A stretch of 64,000 nt of DNA from Pleomorphomonas sp. NRK KF1 (GCF_023721755.1 NZ_JAMDLH010000001.1:806001-870000), one strand, 5' to 3'; shown: positions 9,714-18,759, numbered from the stretch's first letter. Program-made: numbers and translations. The notes: generated by a model not told the origin, from the letters alone.

Positions 9714-10060
9714 GAACTATCCTCCTCCCAGTTCCGCGGCGATCCTGATAGACACCCTGCCGGTTCCTCCTCCCTCCGGCCGGTGTCTTGGAAAGATGGT
9801 CCTCCTCCCCCATCTTTCCCTTAGGCGACGATGGTCCTTTCCTCCTCCCAGGGCCATTTCGCCGGATTTGTGAGTACCGACCTGCCCTTCCTCCTCCCTG
9901 GGCAATGTCGGTTTGGTCGTGGCAATCCTCCTCCCTTGCTACGACCGTCCTGCGATGCTCCTCCTCCCGCATCGCAGGTTAGCTGTAGCGGCATACCTCC
10001 TCCCATGCCGTCTACAGAAAATTGCAGCGCCCACCGGATCTCCTCCCCCGGTGGGCGTTT
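9714..10060 (+). ncRNA. Array of nine CCUCCUCCC-loop hairpins (CcsR / cuckoo sRNA cluster)
   Basis: Nine consecutive hairpins each expose the nine-base CCTCCTCCC in the loop. Motif positions are 9721-9729, 9766-9774, 9801-9809, 9841-9849, 9890-9898, 9927-9935, 9960-9968, 9996-10004 and, with a T for the first C, 10039-10047. The stems differ in sequence but each is complementary: for example 9790-9799 with 9810-9819, 9915-9925 with 9936-9946 (one G-U), 9949-9958 with 9969-9978, 9983-9994 with 10005-10017. So the pairing is conserved and the loop is fixed, the hallmark of structured RNA. This matches the cuckoo/CcsR family (conserved CCUCCUCCC motif stress-induced RNAs) known behind DUF1127 genes in alphaproteobacteria. 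The loop matches the anti-Shine-Dalgarno CCUCC, so pairing with GGAGG in messages, or with a protein, is likely. RNA processing into several sRNAs is inferred. Confidence 0.9.
10028..10060 (+). terminator. Terminal hairpin of the CCUCCUCCC array
   Basis: A perfect 10-bp stem (10028-10037 with 10048-10057) carrying the ninth, slightly degenerate motif in its 10-base loop is followed by TTTGCATTT. It probably ends the DUF1127-sRNA transcript before trmFO; the U tract is interrupted, so read-through into trmFO is possible. Confidence 0.7.
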
Positions 10061-10150
10061 GCATTTCGAGGCTTCCCAGATCCGATTCATTGCGGGCGAA
10101 CGTCCGGAAAAAGCGCTGCAGGCGCCCGTCGGACATGCTATCTCCCCGCC

Positions 10151-11542
10151 ATGACCAATCAGCCCCACGCCCCCATCCACGTCGTCGGCGCCGGCCTGGC
10201 CGGCTCGGAAGCCGCCTGGCAGATCGTCTCCCGCGACATTCCGGTCGTTCTTCACGAAATGCGGCCGCGACGCGGAACCGAAGCGCACAAGACCGGCGGC
10301 TTCGCCGAACTGGTCTGTTCCAACTCCTTCCGCTCCGACGACCATCAGAACAATGCCGTCGGATTGCTGCACGAGGAGATGCGCCGGGCCGGTTCGCTGA
10401 TCATGGCCTCCGCCGACACCAACAAGGTACCCGCCGGCGGGGCACTGGCCGTCGACCGGGATGGATTCTCCGACAAGATCACCGCGACGCTGCGCTCCCA
10501 TCCGCTTGTCACGGTCGTCGAAGGAGAGGTGGATGGCCTGCCACCGGAGGACTGGGGCAGCACGATCGTCGCGACCGGCCCGCTCACCTCGCCGTCGCTG
10601 GCCGAAGCCATCCGCGCCACCACCGGCGCCGCTTCACTGGCCTTCTTCGACGCCATCGCGCCCATCGTCCATTTCGACAGCATCGACATGGAAAAGGCCT
10701 GGTTCCAGTCGCGCTATGACAAGCCCGGCCCGGGCGGCACCGGTGCGGACTACATAAACTGTCCGCTCGACCGCGAGCAGTACGAGGCTTTCATCGACGC
10801 GCTCCTCGCCGGCGAAAAGACCGAGTTCAAGGATTTCGAGAAGACGCCCTACTTCGATGGTTGCCTGCCGATCGAGGTGATGGCCGAGCGCGGCCGGGAG
10901 ACGCTGCGTCACGGACCGATGAAACCGGTAGGTCTCACCAACCCTCGCGATCCAACCGTGAAGTCCTATGCCATCGTTCAGCTCCGCCAGGACAATGCGC
11001 TCGGCACACTCTACAACATGGTCGGATTCCAGACGAAGCTGAAGTATGGCGTTCAGGCCGACGTCTTCCGGATGATCCCCGGGCTGGAGAAAGCCGAGTT
11101 TGCAAGACTCGGCGGCCTCCACCGCAACACCTACCTCGACAGCCCGCGTCTGCTCGATCCGGTGCTTCGCCTCAAGGCGGCGCCTCACATCAGATTCGCC
11201 GGCCAGGTCACCGGCTGCGAAGGCTATGTCGAATCGGCCTCCATCGGCCTGCTGGCCGGTCGCTTCGCCGCCGCCGAGCGACTTGGCGCGGCAGCCGTTC
11301 CTCCGCCACCGACCACAGCGCTCGGCGCGCTTCTCGGCCACATCACGGGCGGCCATATCTCCACGGAAGCCGAGGGCGCCCCACGCTCGTTCCAACCCAT
11401 GAACGTCAACTTCGGCCTCTTTCCTCCCGTCGAGCTGCCAAAGGAACCCGGCCGACGGTTGAGAGGCAACGAGAAAACCATCGCGAAGCGGCAGGCGATC
11501 TGCCGTCGGGCGCTGGACGACCTGGCCGACTGGCTCGGCTGA
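10151..11542 (+). CDS. trmFO: tRNA (uracil-54-C5)-methyltransferase, folate/FAD-dependent
   Basis: TrmFO makes ribothymidine at position 54 of the T-loop of tRNA, using 5,10-methylenetetrahydrofolate as the carbon donor and FADH2 as reductant. The N-terminal dinucleotide-binding motif is [14 protein letters not shown] (residues 10-23), followed by the family blocks [15 protein letters not shown] and [11 protein letters not shown] and by the C-terminal [19 protein letters not shown]. Length 463 aa is typical. I start at the ATG at 10151, where conserved sequence begins; the frame upstream overlaps the sRNA terminator. No good ribosome-binding sequence is seen before it. Confidence 0.96.
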   Translation: MTNQPHAPIHVVGAGLAGSEAAWQIVSRDIPVVLHEMRPRRGTEAHKTGGFAELVCSNSFRSDDHQNNAVGLLHEEMRRAGSLIMASADTNKVPAGGALAVDRDGFSDKITATLRSHPLVTVVEGEVDGLPPEDWGSTIVATGPLTSPSLAEAIRATTGAASLAFFDAIAPIVHFDSIDMEKAWFQSRYDKPGPGGTGADYINCPLDREQYEAFIDALLAGEKTEFKDFEKTPYFDGCLPIEVMAERGRETLRHGPMKPVGLTNPRDPTVKSYAIVQLRQDNALGTLYNMVGFQTKLKYGVQADVFRMIPGLEKAEFARLGGLHRNTYLDSPRLLDPVLRLKAAPHIRFAGQVTGCEGYVESASIGLLAGRFAAAERLGAAAVPPPPTTALGALLGHITGGHISTEAEGAPRSFQPMNVNFGLFPPVELPKEPGRRLRGNEKTIAKRQAICRRALDDLADWLG

Positions 11543-11656
11543 GGCGACGTGCAACTGGCAACCCGGAGATTCCTCAACCGAAAGAAGCATTTGCTGCGTC
11601 AGTAATAATTACAAAAGGAAAATCTGGCTTATACAGAAGCAGCCTCTATCTCTGGA

Positions 11657-13963
11657 ATGCGGACGATGGCTTCTGGCGGGTTGCTTCGGATTTTGTGCCG
11701 CGTGAACGGATTGGTTCTCCGGCCCGCGAGCTTGCCGGCCCTGATCGCTCTCGTCGCCGTCGGGTTGCTCGGCCTGCTCGCCGATCACCAGAACCACCAG
11801 CTGTTCGAACAGCACGCCCGAGCGGCCGTCGCCGATCGCCTGTCTGTCGTTCGGGCGCGCCTTGAGGGCAATATCAGCCGGGACATCCAGATCGGCCGCG
11901 CTGTCGCGGCCGCCTTCGCCACGCGTCCGACTCTCGACAAGAACGAGTTCACCACGCTTGTCGAACATCTCCTCGCAGACGGCTCCGATCTTCGTCTGAT
12001 CGCCGCGGCGCCGGACATGGTCGTCAGCATGGTTCATCCGCTCGTCGGCAACGAAAGGGCCGTGGGCCTCGACTACATGAACACGCCCGCTCAGCGAGAC
12101 GCCGTCCTGCGCGCCAGGACGACCGGCCACCTCGTTCTGGCCGGGCCGCTTGATCTGGTTCAGGGAGGCGTCGGCCTCATCGGCCGGTTCCCCGTGCTGG
12201 TCAGCCGACCGGCCGGGCCGCCTGTGTTCTGGGGCATCGTCTCCGCAGTGATCGACCTCGAGCGACTCTATGGCAACAGCGGATTGACCGCCGCCGATTT
12301 TGACCTCGATCTGACCATTCGGGGGCGCGATGGAAAAGGCGCCGCCGGTGAGGTCTTCTTCGGCTCGGACGACGTTCTGGCGCAGAACCCGCTGATTACG
12401 ACGGTCAGCATTCCCGGCGGGACCTGGGAGCTTGCCGCCACACCGAAGGGAGGCTGGCCGGCGCCGCCCAACACCACAAGCTTCCGCTTCATGATCGCGC
12501 TCATCGGCGCATTTGTCGTGTTGCCGATCCTGGTCACCGGTCACCTCTATGCCGAACGTCGGCGCAACCTCGACGAGCTCAGCGAAGCCAAGCGGCTGGC
12601 GGAGGCGCGCAACACCCAGCTTGAGGAGGCGAACCGGCGTGTTCGTCATACCTCGCTGCATGACGCACTGACCGGCTTGCCCAACCGCCGCCATCTCATG
12701 GATCATCTGGGCCGGCTTGACTCCGAGGCGCTGACGCTGGAAGGCCGGATCGCCATCCTCCACCTGGATATCGATCGCTTCAAGCAGGTCAACGACGCCT
12801 ACGGGCATGCGGCGGGCGACCGGCTACTCCAGCATGCCGCCGATCTCATGCGGACTGTGTTTCGACCCGACGACATCGTGGCCCGCATCGGCGGCGACGA
12901 GTTCGTCGCCGTCTGCGTCAGCGATGCACCGGAGGATCTGGCCCGGACCCTGGCCGACAAGCTGATTGCCGGGTTTCGACATCCGATCGACCTCGGCGAG
13001 GTTCGCTGCCGCAGCGGATTGTCGATCGGCATTGCTTGCTCCAGCCTTCGCGGCAGCCCGTCGTCTAAGCTGCTGATCGATGCAGACATTGCTCTTTATC
13101 GCGCCAAGAAACTTGGGCGAAATCGCTTCGAGTTCTTCACCAGGGCGCTGGAGGCGGAAGTCGTCAGCGCCAAGCGTCTGGCCGACGAGATCCTGACCGG
13201 CATCGACGAAGGACAGTTCGATGCCCATTACCAGCAACAGTTCGACGCTTCGACCCGCGAGCTGGTCGGGCTCGAAGCGTTGATCCGCTGGAAACATCCG
13301 ACGGAAGGGCTTCTGCCTCCCGCCCGGTTCATCGGCGTCGCCGAGGATATCAATGCGCTCCCCGTGCTCGATCATATCGTGCTCGAAACGGCCCTCGCCC
13401 ATCGCCTGAGCTGGGTGGCGGCCGGCATCGAGGTGCCAAGGATTGCCGTCAACGTATCGATGGGCCGACTGCGCGACGAACGCCTCGTCGACCGGCTCAG
13501 GGAAATGACGATCCAGCCGGGAACGCTGGCCTTCGAGCTGACCGAAGCGATCTATCTCGACGACAGCGACCAGGTGGTCTCCGACAATATCCACTGTCTC
13601 AAGAAGCTTGGCATCGACATAGAGATCGACGATTTCGGAACCGGCTACGCCTCTATCGTCAGTGTGATGCGCTTGCAGCCAAAGCGTCTCAAGATTGCCA
13701 GCCAGCTGACGGCCACGGTCGCGGCGTCCGGATCGCAACGCCAGCTCATCCGGTCGATCGTGGAAATCGGTCGCACGCAAGGCATCGGCGTCGTCGCCGA
13801 AGGCGTCGAGACCATCGAGCAAGCCGACATCCTTCGAGATCTCGGCTGCCAAACGCTGCAGGGCTACGCGCTCGGCCGGCCGATGAGCGCCGATCAGCTG
13901 GCCGGCTTGATGCTCAGCCAAGGCGAGCCGACAACAGGCGACCGTCGACCCCTCCGGACCTAG
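11657..13963 (+). CDS. CHASE-GGDEF-EAL membrane protein (c-di-GMP turnover)
   Basis: A 768-residue inner-membrane protein. A helix near residues 20-36 and another near 277-297 enclose a periplasmic CHASE-type ligand-binding region, followed by a diguanylate cyclase domain (about 330-490) and a phosphodiesterase domain (about 510-760). The cyclase site is RIGGDEF and an RPDD inhibitory I-site lies five residues before it. The EAL side has GLEALIRW, the Asn of AVNVS, FELTEA, DDFGTGY, the Lys of LKIA, AEGVE and the Gln of LQGYALGRP, so metal and catalytic residues are present; the usual LKID reads LKIA. Both activities are therefore possible. The start has only a weak ribosome site; a second ATG three codons on is possible. 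Its TAG stop codon belongs to a dispersed palindromic repeat. Confidence 0.93.
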   Translation: MRTMASGGLLRILCRVNGLVLRPASLPALIALVAVGLLGLLADHQNHQLFEQHARAAVADRLSVVRARLEGNISRDIQIGRAVAAAFATRPTLDKNEFTTLVEHLLADGSDLRLIAAAPDMVVSMVHPLVGNERAVGLDYMNTPAQRDAVLRARTTGHLVLAGPLDLVQGGVGLIGRFPVLVSRPAGPPVFWGIVSAVIDLERLYGNSGLTAADFDLDLTIRGRDGKGAAGEVFFGSDDVLAQNPLITTVSIPGGTWELAATPKGGWPAPPNTTSFRFMIALIGAFVVLPILVTGHLYAERRRNLDELSEAKRLAEARNTQLEEANRRVRHTSLHDALTGLPNRRHLMDHLGRLDSEALTLEGRIAILHLDIDRFKQVNDAYGHAAGDRLLQHAADLMRTVFRPDDIVARIGGDEFVAVCVSDAPEDLARTLADKLIAGFRHPIDLGEVRCRSGLSIGIACSSLRGSPSSKLLIDADIALYRAKKLGRNRFEFFTRALEAEVVSAKRLADEILTGIDEGQFDAHYQQQFDASTRELVGLEALIRWKHPTEGLLPPARFIGVAEDINALPVLDHIVLETALAHRLSWVAAGIEVPRIAVNVSMGRLRDERLVDRLREMTIQPGTLAFELTEAIYLDDSDQVVSDNIHCLKKLGIDIEIDDFGTGYASIVSVMRLQPKRLKIASQLTATVAASGSQRQLIRSIVEIGRTQGIGVVAEGVETIEQADILRDLGCQTLQGYALGRPMSADQLAGLMLSQGEPTTGDRRPLRT

Positions 13964-14056
13964 AGTGTCCGGCGAAAGCCAACATGCTCTATCCCATTGT
14001 TTTCACGCAACTCCGGACGCAAAACCGGTTCCCACTTGTGCTGAAGTTGCGCTAGA
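13961..14056. repeat. Dispersed Rhizobiales-type intergenic palindrome
   Basis: The sequence begins with CTAGAG over the stop codon of the preceding gene and ends with GCGCTAG. CGCAACT at 14006-14012 pairs with 14045-14051 around a CCGGACGCAAAACCGG core. The arrangement (CTAG ends, CGCAAAACCG core, long imperfect hairpin) is that of intergenic palindromes abundant in Rhizobiales genomes; the remaining bases up to 14259 show nothing I can name. Confidence 0.65.
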
Positions 14057-14259
14057 AGCCAGCGGCGGACGGCTTGTCTCCGCAGGCGTTCAGGGCTAAA
14101 CAGGGCTCTGGTCGGCAGTTCACCGAGGCGTCGCTGTCCCCCAGGGGGAAGCTAAACCTGCCACTCCGTTTCGGAAGTCGACGGACACTCCTCGCGTGCC
14201 CCGCCGCAAGCCAGCGACCAGCGACAGTCAGCAATGATCGGCACGCGCGAGGATAGGTC

Positions 14260-14805
14260 ATGTCCAGAGATATCCTGCCGCTGACGGTACCCGACGTGTC
14301 AGCTCTTGCAAAAGCTCTCGGCCGCGAGCTTGCCTTGATAGAAGGCAAACCGGGCCATGTTCAGCTCCTCAACATGCTGGCGCGCGCAGGCGGCTATCGC
14401 AACTTCCAGCACTTTCGCTCGGCTGCCACCGCCGAGGATCGCCTCTCCGAACCGCCGCCGGCGCCAGAGCCGGTGGATCACGCCTTGGTCGAGCGCGTGG
14501 CGGGCCATTTTGACGAGGAGGGGCTGCTTCTGCGCTGGCCCTCGCGCTACGGCCACCAGAGCCTCGCGCTTTGGGTGCTTTGGTCGCGCCTCGACGCGGG
14601 CACCGTCTATAGCGAGTTCGACGTCAGCAGGGTCATCCGAAACAACCATCGCTTCGGAGACCACGCTCTGGTCCGCCGGGCGATGATCGACGTCGGCTTG
14701 CTCGTTCGTACGCCGGACGGGCGGGAGTATCGACGGGTCGAGCGAAAGCCGTCCGGTGAGGCGCTGGCGCTGATCCGCCGGATCGCGGCACGCTCCTCCG
14801 CCTGA
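14260..14805 (+). CDS. DUF2087 domain protein
   Basis: An 181-residue soluble protein. The C-terminal part (about residues 80-175) fits DUF2087: LLLRWPSRYGHQSLALWVLW, VYSEFDVSRVIRNNHRFGDH, ALVRRAMIDVGLLVRTPDG, a winged-helix-like fold thought to bind nucleic acid. The N-terminal 60 residues (LAKALGRELALIEGKPGHVQ) resemble a short helical domain often fused in alphaproteobacteria. Function is unknown; a regulatory or DNA-binding role is inferred from the fold. AGGATAGGTC precedes the ATG. It stands alone and runs convergently towards the nucleoside hydrolase gene, with 20 bases between stops. Confidence 0.8.
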   Translation: MSRDILPLTVPDVSALAKALGRELALIEGKPGHVQLLNMLARAGGYRNFQHFRSAATAEDRLSEPPPAPEPVDHALVERVAGHFDEEGLLLRWPSRYGHQSLALWVLWSRLDAGTVYSEFDVSRVIRNNHRFGDHALVRRAMIDVGLLVRTPDGREYRRVERKPSGEALALIRRIAARSSA

Positions 14806-14825
14806 CGGCAATCGCTTGAAGGCGT

Positions 14826-15773
14826 TCAGCCCTTGCGCGCGGCGTGAAGTCGCTCGATCACCAGGTCGAAGTAGCCGTCGGCGTCGATCTCGGTCAGGAC
14901 GAGCGCGTTCTTCGGCCGGCTCGTCACCGAATGCCAGTCGACGACGGTCATGCCGCGCGTCAGCTCGTCACAGGAGATCTCGACATTGACGAGGCGGCCC
15001 TCGAACAGCTCCGGCTTCAGGAGATAGGCCGTGACGGTGGGGTCGTGCAGCGGCCCGCCGTCCATGCCCCAGGCCTTCTCGTCGAAGCGCTTGTTCCACT
15101 CGAGAAGGTGGTAGAAGGCCTCCATGTGCGGTCCGCCCATGGCGCGCAGCTTGTCGAGACGAGGCTTCCTGGTGAGCGCCGTGTGGGTGCAGTCGAGCGG
15201 GATCATGACGATCGGCGCGCCGCACTCGAACACCTTTTTCGCCGCCTCCGGATCGACGTAAATGTTGTACTCGGCCGCCGGTGTGACGTTGCCGCCCTCC
15301 GAGCGGGCGCCGCCCATCAGCACGATGCCTTCGAGACGGGCTGCAAGCCTCGGCTCCCGCGCCATGGCGAGCGCGATGTTGGTGAGTGGCGCGAGACAGC
15401 AGAGCGTCACGGTCTTTTCCGGCCGCGACATCACGAGCTCGACGATCTTGTCCGGCGCAAATCCCTCGGCAGCCGTCGCGACAGGTTCTGGCAAGTCATA
15501 GCCTTCGAACCCGGTCTCGCCGTGCACGTATTCCGCCGTCTCCAGCGTCCGGACCATCGGTCCTGCGGCCCCGGCGTAGACCGGCACATCCGCCTCCCGC
15601 CCCACCAGCTCCAGCGCCTTCAGCGCGTTGCGGGTGGTGTGATGCAAAGGCACGTTTCCGCCGACGGTGGTGATCGCCAGAAGTTCGAGCTCGTCAGGCG
15701 AGCCGAGCGCCATCAGGAAGGCGACGGCATCGTCGGGCGACGGATCTGTATCGATGATGATGGACTTGACCAT
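14826..15773 (-). CDS. Nucleoside hydrolase (inosine-uridine preferring type)
   Basis: These enzymes split the N-glycosidic bond of ribonucleosides for base salvage. The N-terminal calcium-binding motif reads DTDPSPDDAVA (usual DTDPGxDDA), and LAPLTNIALA, the AEYNIYVDPEAA segment and the HDPTVTAYLL segment with a conserved His-Asp are all in place. Length 315 aa is normal. GGAG lies six bases before the ATG. It precedes a transporter of the SLAC1 type on the same strand, 87 bases further upstream, which gives no obvious functional link. Substrate preference (purine, pyrimidine or both) cannot be read from sequence. Confidence 0.93.
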   Translation of the reverse strand: MVKSIIIDTDPSPDDAVAFLMALGSPDELELLAITTVGGNVPLHHTTRNALKALELVGREADVPVYAGAAGPMVRTLETAEYVHGETGFEGYDLPEPVATAAEGFAPDKIVELVMSRPEKTVTLCCLAPLTNIALAMAREPRLAARLEGIVLMGGARSEGGNVTPAAEYNIYVDPEAAKKVFECGAPIVMIPLDCTHTALTRKPRLDKLRAMGGPHMEAFYHLLEWNKRFDEKAWGMDGGPLHDPTVTAYLLKPELFEGRLVNVEISCDELTRGMTVVDWHSVTSRPKNALVLTEIDADGYFDLVIERLHAARKG

Positions 15774-15860
15774 GGAGGGCTCCGAGAAGGCCTGTCGACC
15801 CTCGCAGCCTTATCCGTTCAATTACCTACAAGCAACGACGGAGTCGCACGGCATGGCTGC

Positions 15861-16868
15861 TCAGTCGGAAACGAACAGCTTGCCGTTCGCAAGACCGAGG
15901 AGCGTCGCCAGGGCCACCACCAGCAAGAGGAGCGTGGCGATCGCAAGCTGCGCCCACAACAGCCAGTCGGCAAACGGGAAGGGATAGGCTCGCACCAGGG
16001 TGAAGAACGCCACGGTGAAGGCCGCCGCCGGAAAGGTGTAGCTCCACCAGGACAGCGCAAGCGGTGCCTTCAGGAAGCGCGGCAGGATGGTGAGGAAGAC
16101 GATCGCCAGGAAGGCAGCGTAGCCGAACAGCGCGAGCGCCGGCCAGTCGACCTTCCCTTCAAGCGCCACCAGCGACAGAAAGCCCACCGAGGGCGGCGCG
16201 AGGAAGATCACGAGCGTCGGCTTGAGCTTCTCGGGAAAGGCCGGTCCGGCCGCGATGCGCTGGAACAACAGCGGCTGCACAGTCAGCCAGAAGATCATGC
16301 CGATGCCGAACAGCAGCCAAGACGGCGTGACGAGACCGAGCCGCACCCCGAATACCGGAGCCAGCAGCATTCCGACCAGCGGAATCAGCGTCGGCGGCAT
16401 CAGCGACATGGGATCGTGGCGGGGTGTCAGCATGAGGCCCCGCACGGTCAGGAGCGCCACTAGGAGATGCAGCACCACGGCGACCGTCCAGGCCCAGAAG
16501 GCAGCGCCGGGCTGCGTCGGGATGAGCATGGCCGACACCATCATCAAGCCGATGGTGAACGCACCGGCGAACGCGGCGCGCGCGGGGTGGGCGAGATCGG
16601 CGAACAGCGCCCGCGGATGGCGGATCTCACGCCAGATGTGCAGAAGGGTGAGCAAAGCCCAGACTAGAGCCGCGACCGAAAGCAGCGCCTCGCCAGGAAA
16701 GGCGGGCACGCCGAAATGGGCCGTCGCCTCGCGCCAGGCGAGACCAAGGCCGCCGATGCCCATCGGTGCGGAGAACAGGGGGAAAGGCAGGTGGGCGATG
16801 CGGCTGGGCCGCGCCGGCACGGCCGTCGGCTCCGCTTCGTCGCGGTCGGTTCTGGGAGCGGTCGCCAT
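15861..16868 (-). CDS. SLAC1/TDT family anion or dicarboxylate transporter
   Basis: A 335-residue membrane protein with about ten helices and only short loops, with the family signature around PSRIAHLPFPLFSAPMGIGG near the N-terminus and SWWSYTFPAAAFTVAFF near the C-terminus. The TDT family includes tellurite-resistance TehA, malate transporters and the plant SLAC1 anion channel; the phenylalanine gates of the pore helices cannot be assigned by eye. GGAGGA is placed four to five bases before the ATG. It may share a transcript with the nucleoside hydrolase 87 bases downstream. Confidence 0.88.
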   Translation of the reverse strand: MATAPRTDRDEAEPTAVPARPSRIAHLPFPLFSAPMGIGGLGLAWREATAHFGVPAFPGEALLSVAALVWALLTLLHIWREIRHPRALFADLAHPARAAFAGAFTIGLMMVSAMLIPTQPGAAFWAWTVAVVLHLLVALLTVRGLMLTPRHDPMSLMPPTLIPLVGMLLAPVFGVRLGLVTPSWLLFGIGMIFWLTVQPLLFQRIAAGPAFPEKLKPTLVIFLAPPSVGFLSLVALEGKVDWPALALFGYAAFLAIVFLTILPRFLKAPLALSWWSYTFPAAAFTVAFFTLVRAYPFPFADWLLWAQLAIATLLLLVVALATLLGLANGKLFVSD

Positions 16869-17062
16869 TTCGTCCTCCAGGCGCGGACGGGAACTTCCGC
16901 GACATGTTCCTATTTTCCCACAAGGAGGCTAAGGCTCCGTAAAGCCTAACGGCCCAAGCTTGGCCTTAAGATGCAGCCGGTCGCCCTTGCCAAGCCATCC
17001 CGACGCCCCAGTATGAAGGAGGAGCCGGCACGCGATCCGGCCGTTTCCTTCGAGGTGTCCCG

Positions 17063-18655
17063 ATGTCCAACCTGCCCGTCATCACATTCCACGGCGCCGC
17101 CGAGACCGTCACAGGTTCCTGCCACATGGTCGAATCCGCCGGGCATCGCATACTGATCGACTGCGGCATGTTCCAGGGTTCCAAGACCGAGAAGGAACTC
17201 AACTATCGCGCTTTTCCGTTCGACCCGCGCACCATCGACGCCCTGATTCTGACCCATGCCCACATCGACCACTCCGGCCTCGTCCCCAAGCTGGTGAAAG
17301 ACGGCTTCACAGGCCCGATCTTCGCGACGGCGCCGACCGTCGACCTCTGCAAGGTGATGCTGCCCGACTCCGCCCATATCCAGGAGATGGAGGTGGAGCA
17401 GCTCAACCGGCGGAACAAGCGGCGCGGCCGAAAGGAAGTGACGCCGATCTACTCGCTGCTCGACGCCATGGAAGCGGTGAAACAGATGCGGACGACGCAA
17501 CTCGGCGACTGGCGCGACGCGGCGCCGGGCATCCGCTTCCGCCTGTGGAATGCCGGCCATCTGCTCGGCTCGGCCTCGGTCGAGCTGGAAGCCGCGGGGG
17601 AGGAGCGACCGATCCGCATCCTGTTCTCGGGCGACCTTGGCCCCGACAACAAGCTTCTGCAGCCAAGCCCCGAGGCGCCGACGGGCTGGGACCATGTGGT
17701 CATGGAATCGACCTATGGCGACACCGACCGGCAGGAGGTAACGGAAGCCCGTCGCCGTGCGGCGCTCAAGGCCGAGGTCAAGGCAGCCATCAATCCGGAC
17801 GGCGCGCTTCTGATCCCCTCCTTCGCGGTCGAGCGCACTCAGGAGTTGCTGGCCGATCTGGTTCACCTGATCGAGACCGGCGAACTGCTGCCCTGCCCGA
17901 TCATCATCGACTCGCCGCTCGCCAATCGGGCGAGCCAGATCTTCCGTTCCTACGCCAGAAGCCTCGATCACGGTGGCCTTCTGCTGCGCGCCTTCGCCTC
18001 TCCCCACGTGCGGTTCACCGAAAGCGTCGAGCAGTCGATGGCGCTCGATCAGATGCACGGCTTCCACATCGTCATTTCGGCATCCGGCATGTGCGAAGCC
18101 GGCCGCATCCGCCATCGGCTTCGCAACTGGTTGTGGCGGGAGGAGGCGACGGTGCTGCTGGTCGGATATCAGGCGGCCGGCACGCTGGGACGTTTGCTCT
18201 CGGACGGCGCCCCGGTGGTCCGCATGAAAGGCGAGCAGATCGATGTCCGCGCCCGTATTCGCAAGCTCGATCTCTACAGCGGCCACGCCGACGGGCCGGA
18301 ACTCGCCACCTGGCTCAAGAAGCGCCTGCCGGTGACCGGTACGGTGTTCATGGTGCATGGCGAGGAGAAGGCGATCGAAGGCCTCAGGGCCCGGCTTGCC
18401 AGCAGCCTCCCCGACGAGCGCCTCGTCGACCCACGCCTTGACGCCTCCTATCGTCTAGACCACGCCACCGCCGTCGAGATCCTGGACCCCGCGAGGACGC
18501 CGCGCCTCGATCCGAGACAGGTTGGCCACACCGACTGGCACAACGACTTCCAGGGGCTCCTTCTCGACATCCAGGCGGAAATCGGCAAGGCCGCCGACGA
18601 GAAGGCACGCGCCAAGGTCATCCGCCGGCTCAGGGAGGCGCTGGCCGCCGAGTGA
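17063..18655 (+). CDS. MBL-fold beta-CASP nuclease (RNA-specificity domain)
   Basis: The product (530 aa) is a metallo-beta-lactamase fold hydrolase with an inserted beta-CASP domain and a C-terminal RMMBL motif, the CPSF73/YSH1-like bacterial branch. The zinc motif is LTHAHIDHSG (near residue 75), a further His is in NAGHLLGSAS, and FSGDLG, ESTYGD, SASGMCEAGR and the late YSGHADGPEL motif follow in the expected order. Family members are RNases or, less often, DNA-processing enzymes; in alphaproteobacteria this type is distinct from RNase J. GAGGTG precedes the ATG. The C-terminal 100 residues after the core are poorly conserved and may be a small extra domain. Confidence 0.9.
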   Translation: MSNLPVITFHGAAETVTGSCHMVESAGHRILIDCGMFQGSKTEKELNYRAFPFDPRTIDALILTHAHIDHSGLVPKLVKDGFTGPIFATAPTVDLCKVMLPDSAHIQEMEVEQLNRRNKRRGRKEVTPIYSLLDAMEAVKQMRTTQLGDWRDAAPGIRFRLWNAGHLLGSASVELEAAGEERPIRILFSGDLGPDNKLLQPSPEAPTGWDHVVMESTYGDTDRQEVTEARRRAALKAEVKAAINPDGALLIPSFAVERTQELLADLVHLIETGELLPCPIIIDSPLANRASQIFRSYARSLDHGGLLLRAFASPHVRFTESVEQSMALDQMHGFHIVISASGMCEAGRIRHRLRNWLWREEATVLLVGYQAAGTLGRLLSDGAPVVRMKGEQIDVRARIRKLDLYSGHADGPELATWLKKRLPVTGTVFMVHGEEKAIEGLRARLASSLPDERLVDPRLDASYRLDHATAVEILDPARTPRLDPRQVGHTDWHNDFQGLLLDIQAEIGKAADEKARAKVIRRLREALAAE

Positions 18656-18759
18656 GACAAGGAATTCCCCTCGTGGCCGCATCGAGATAGAAGAGGCAGG
18701 CGGATGACCGGTCGAGCGCGGTCGATCGTACGCCGTCCTCAATGAAGGAACGATCGTCG

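Noticed and set aside
9721-10047. Regular CCTCCTCCC repeats as a CRISPR array
   Set aside because: The repeat is only nine bases, spacing varies from 27 to 49, and flanks of each copy are mutually complementary. That is a hairpin array, with no cas genes nearby.
9821-10501. Minus-strand reading frame of 226 codons across the hairpin array and trmFO
   Set aside because: Glycine-rich translation of GGGAGGAGG repeats and antisense trmFO; no conserved motif and it covers a well-supported RNA and gene.
14074-14256. 60-codon plus-strand frame before the DUF2087 gene
   Set aside because: No ribosome site, no conservation evident, Ser/Arg/Pro-rich composition typical of random GC-rich frames.
14844-16463. 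Plus-strand 539-codon frame opposite the nucleoside hydrolase and SLAC1 genes
   Set aside because: Antisense frame across two good genes, low-complexity R/H/E-rich translation.
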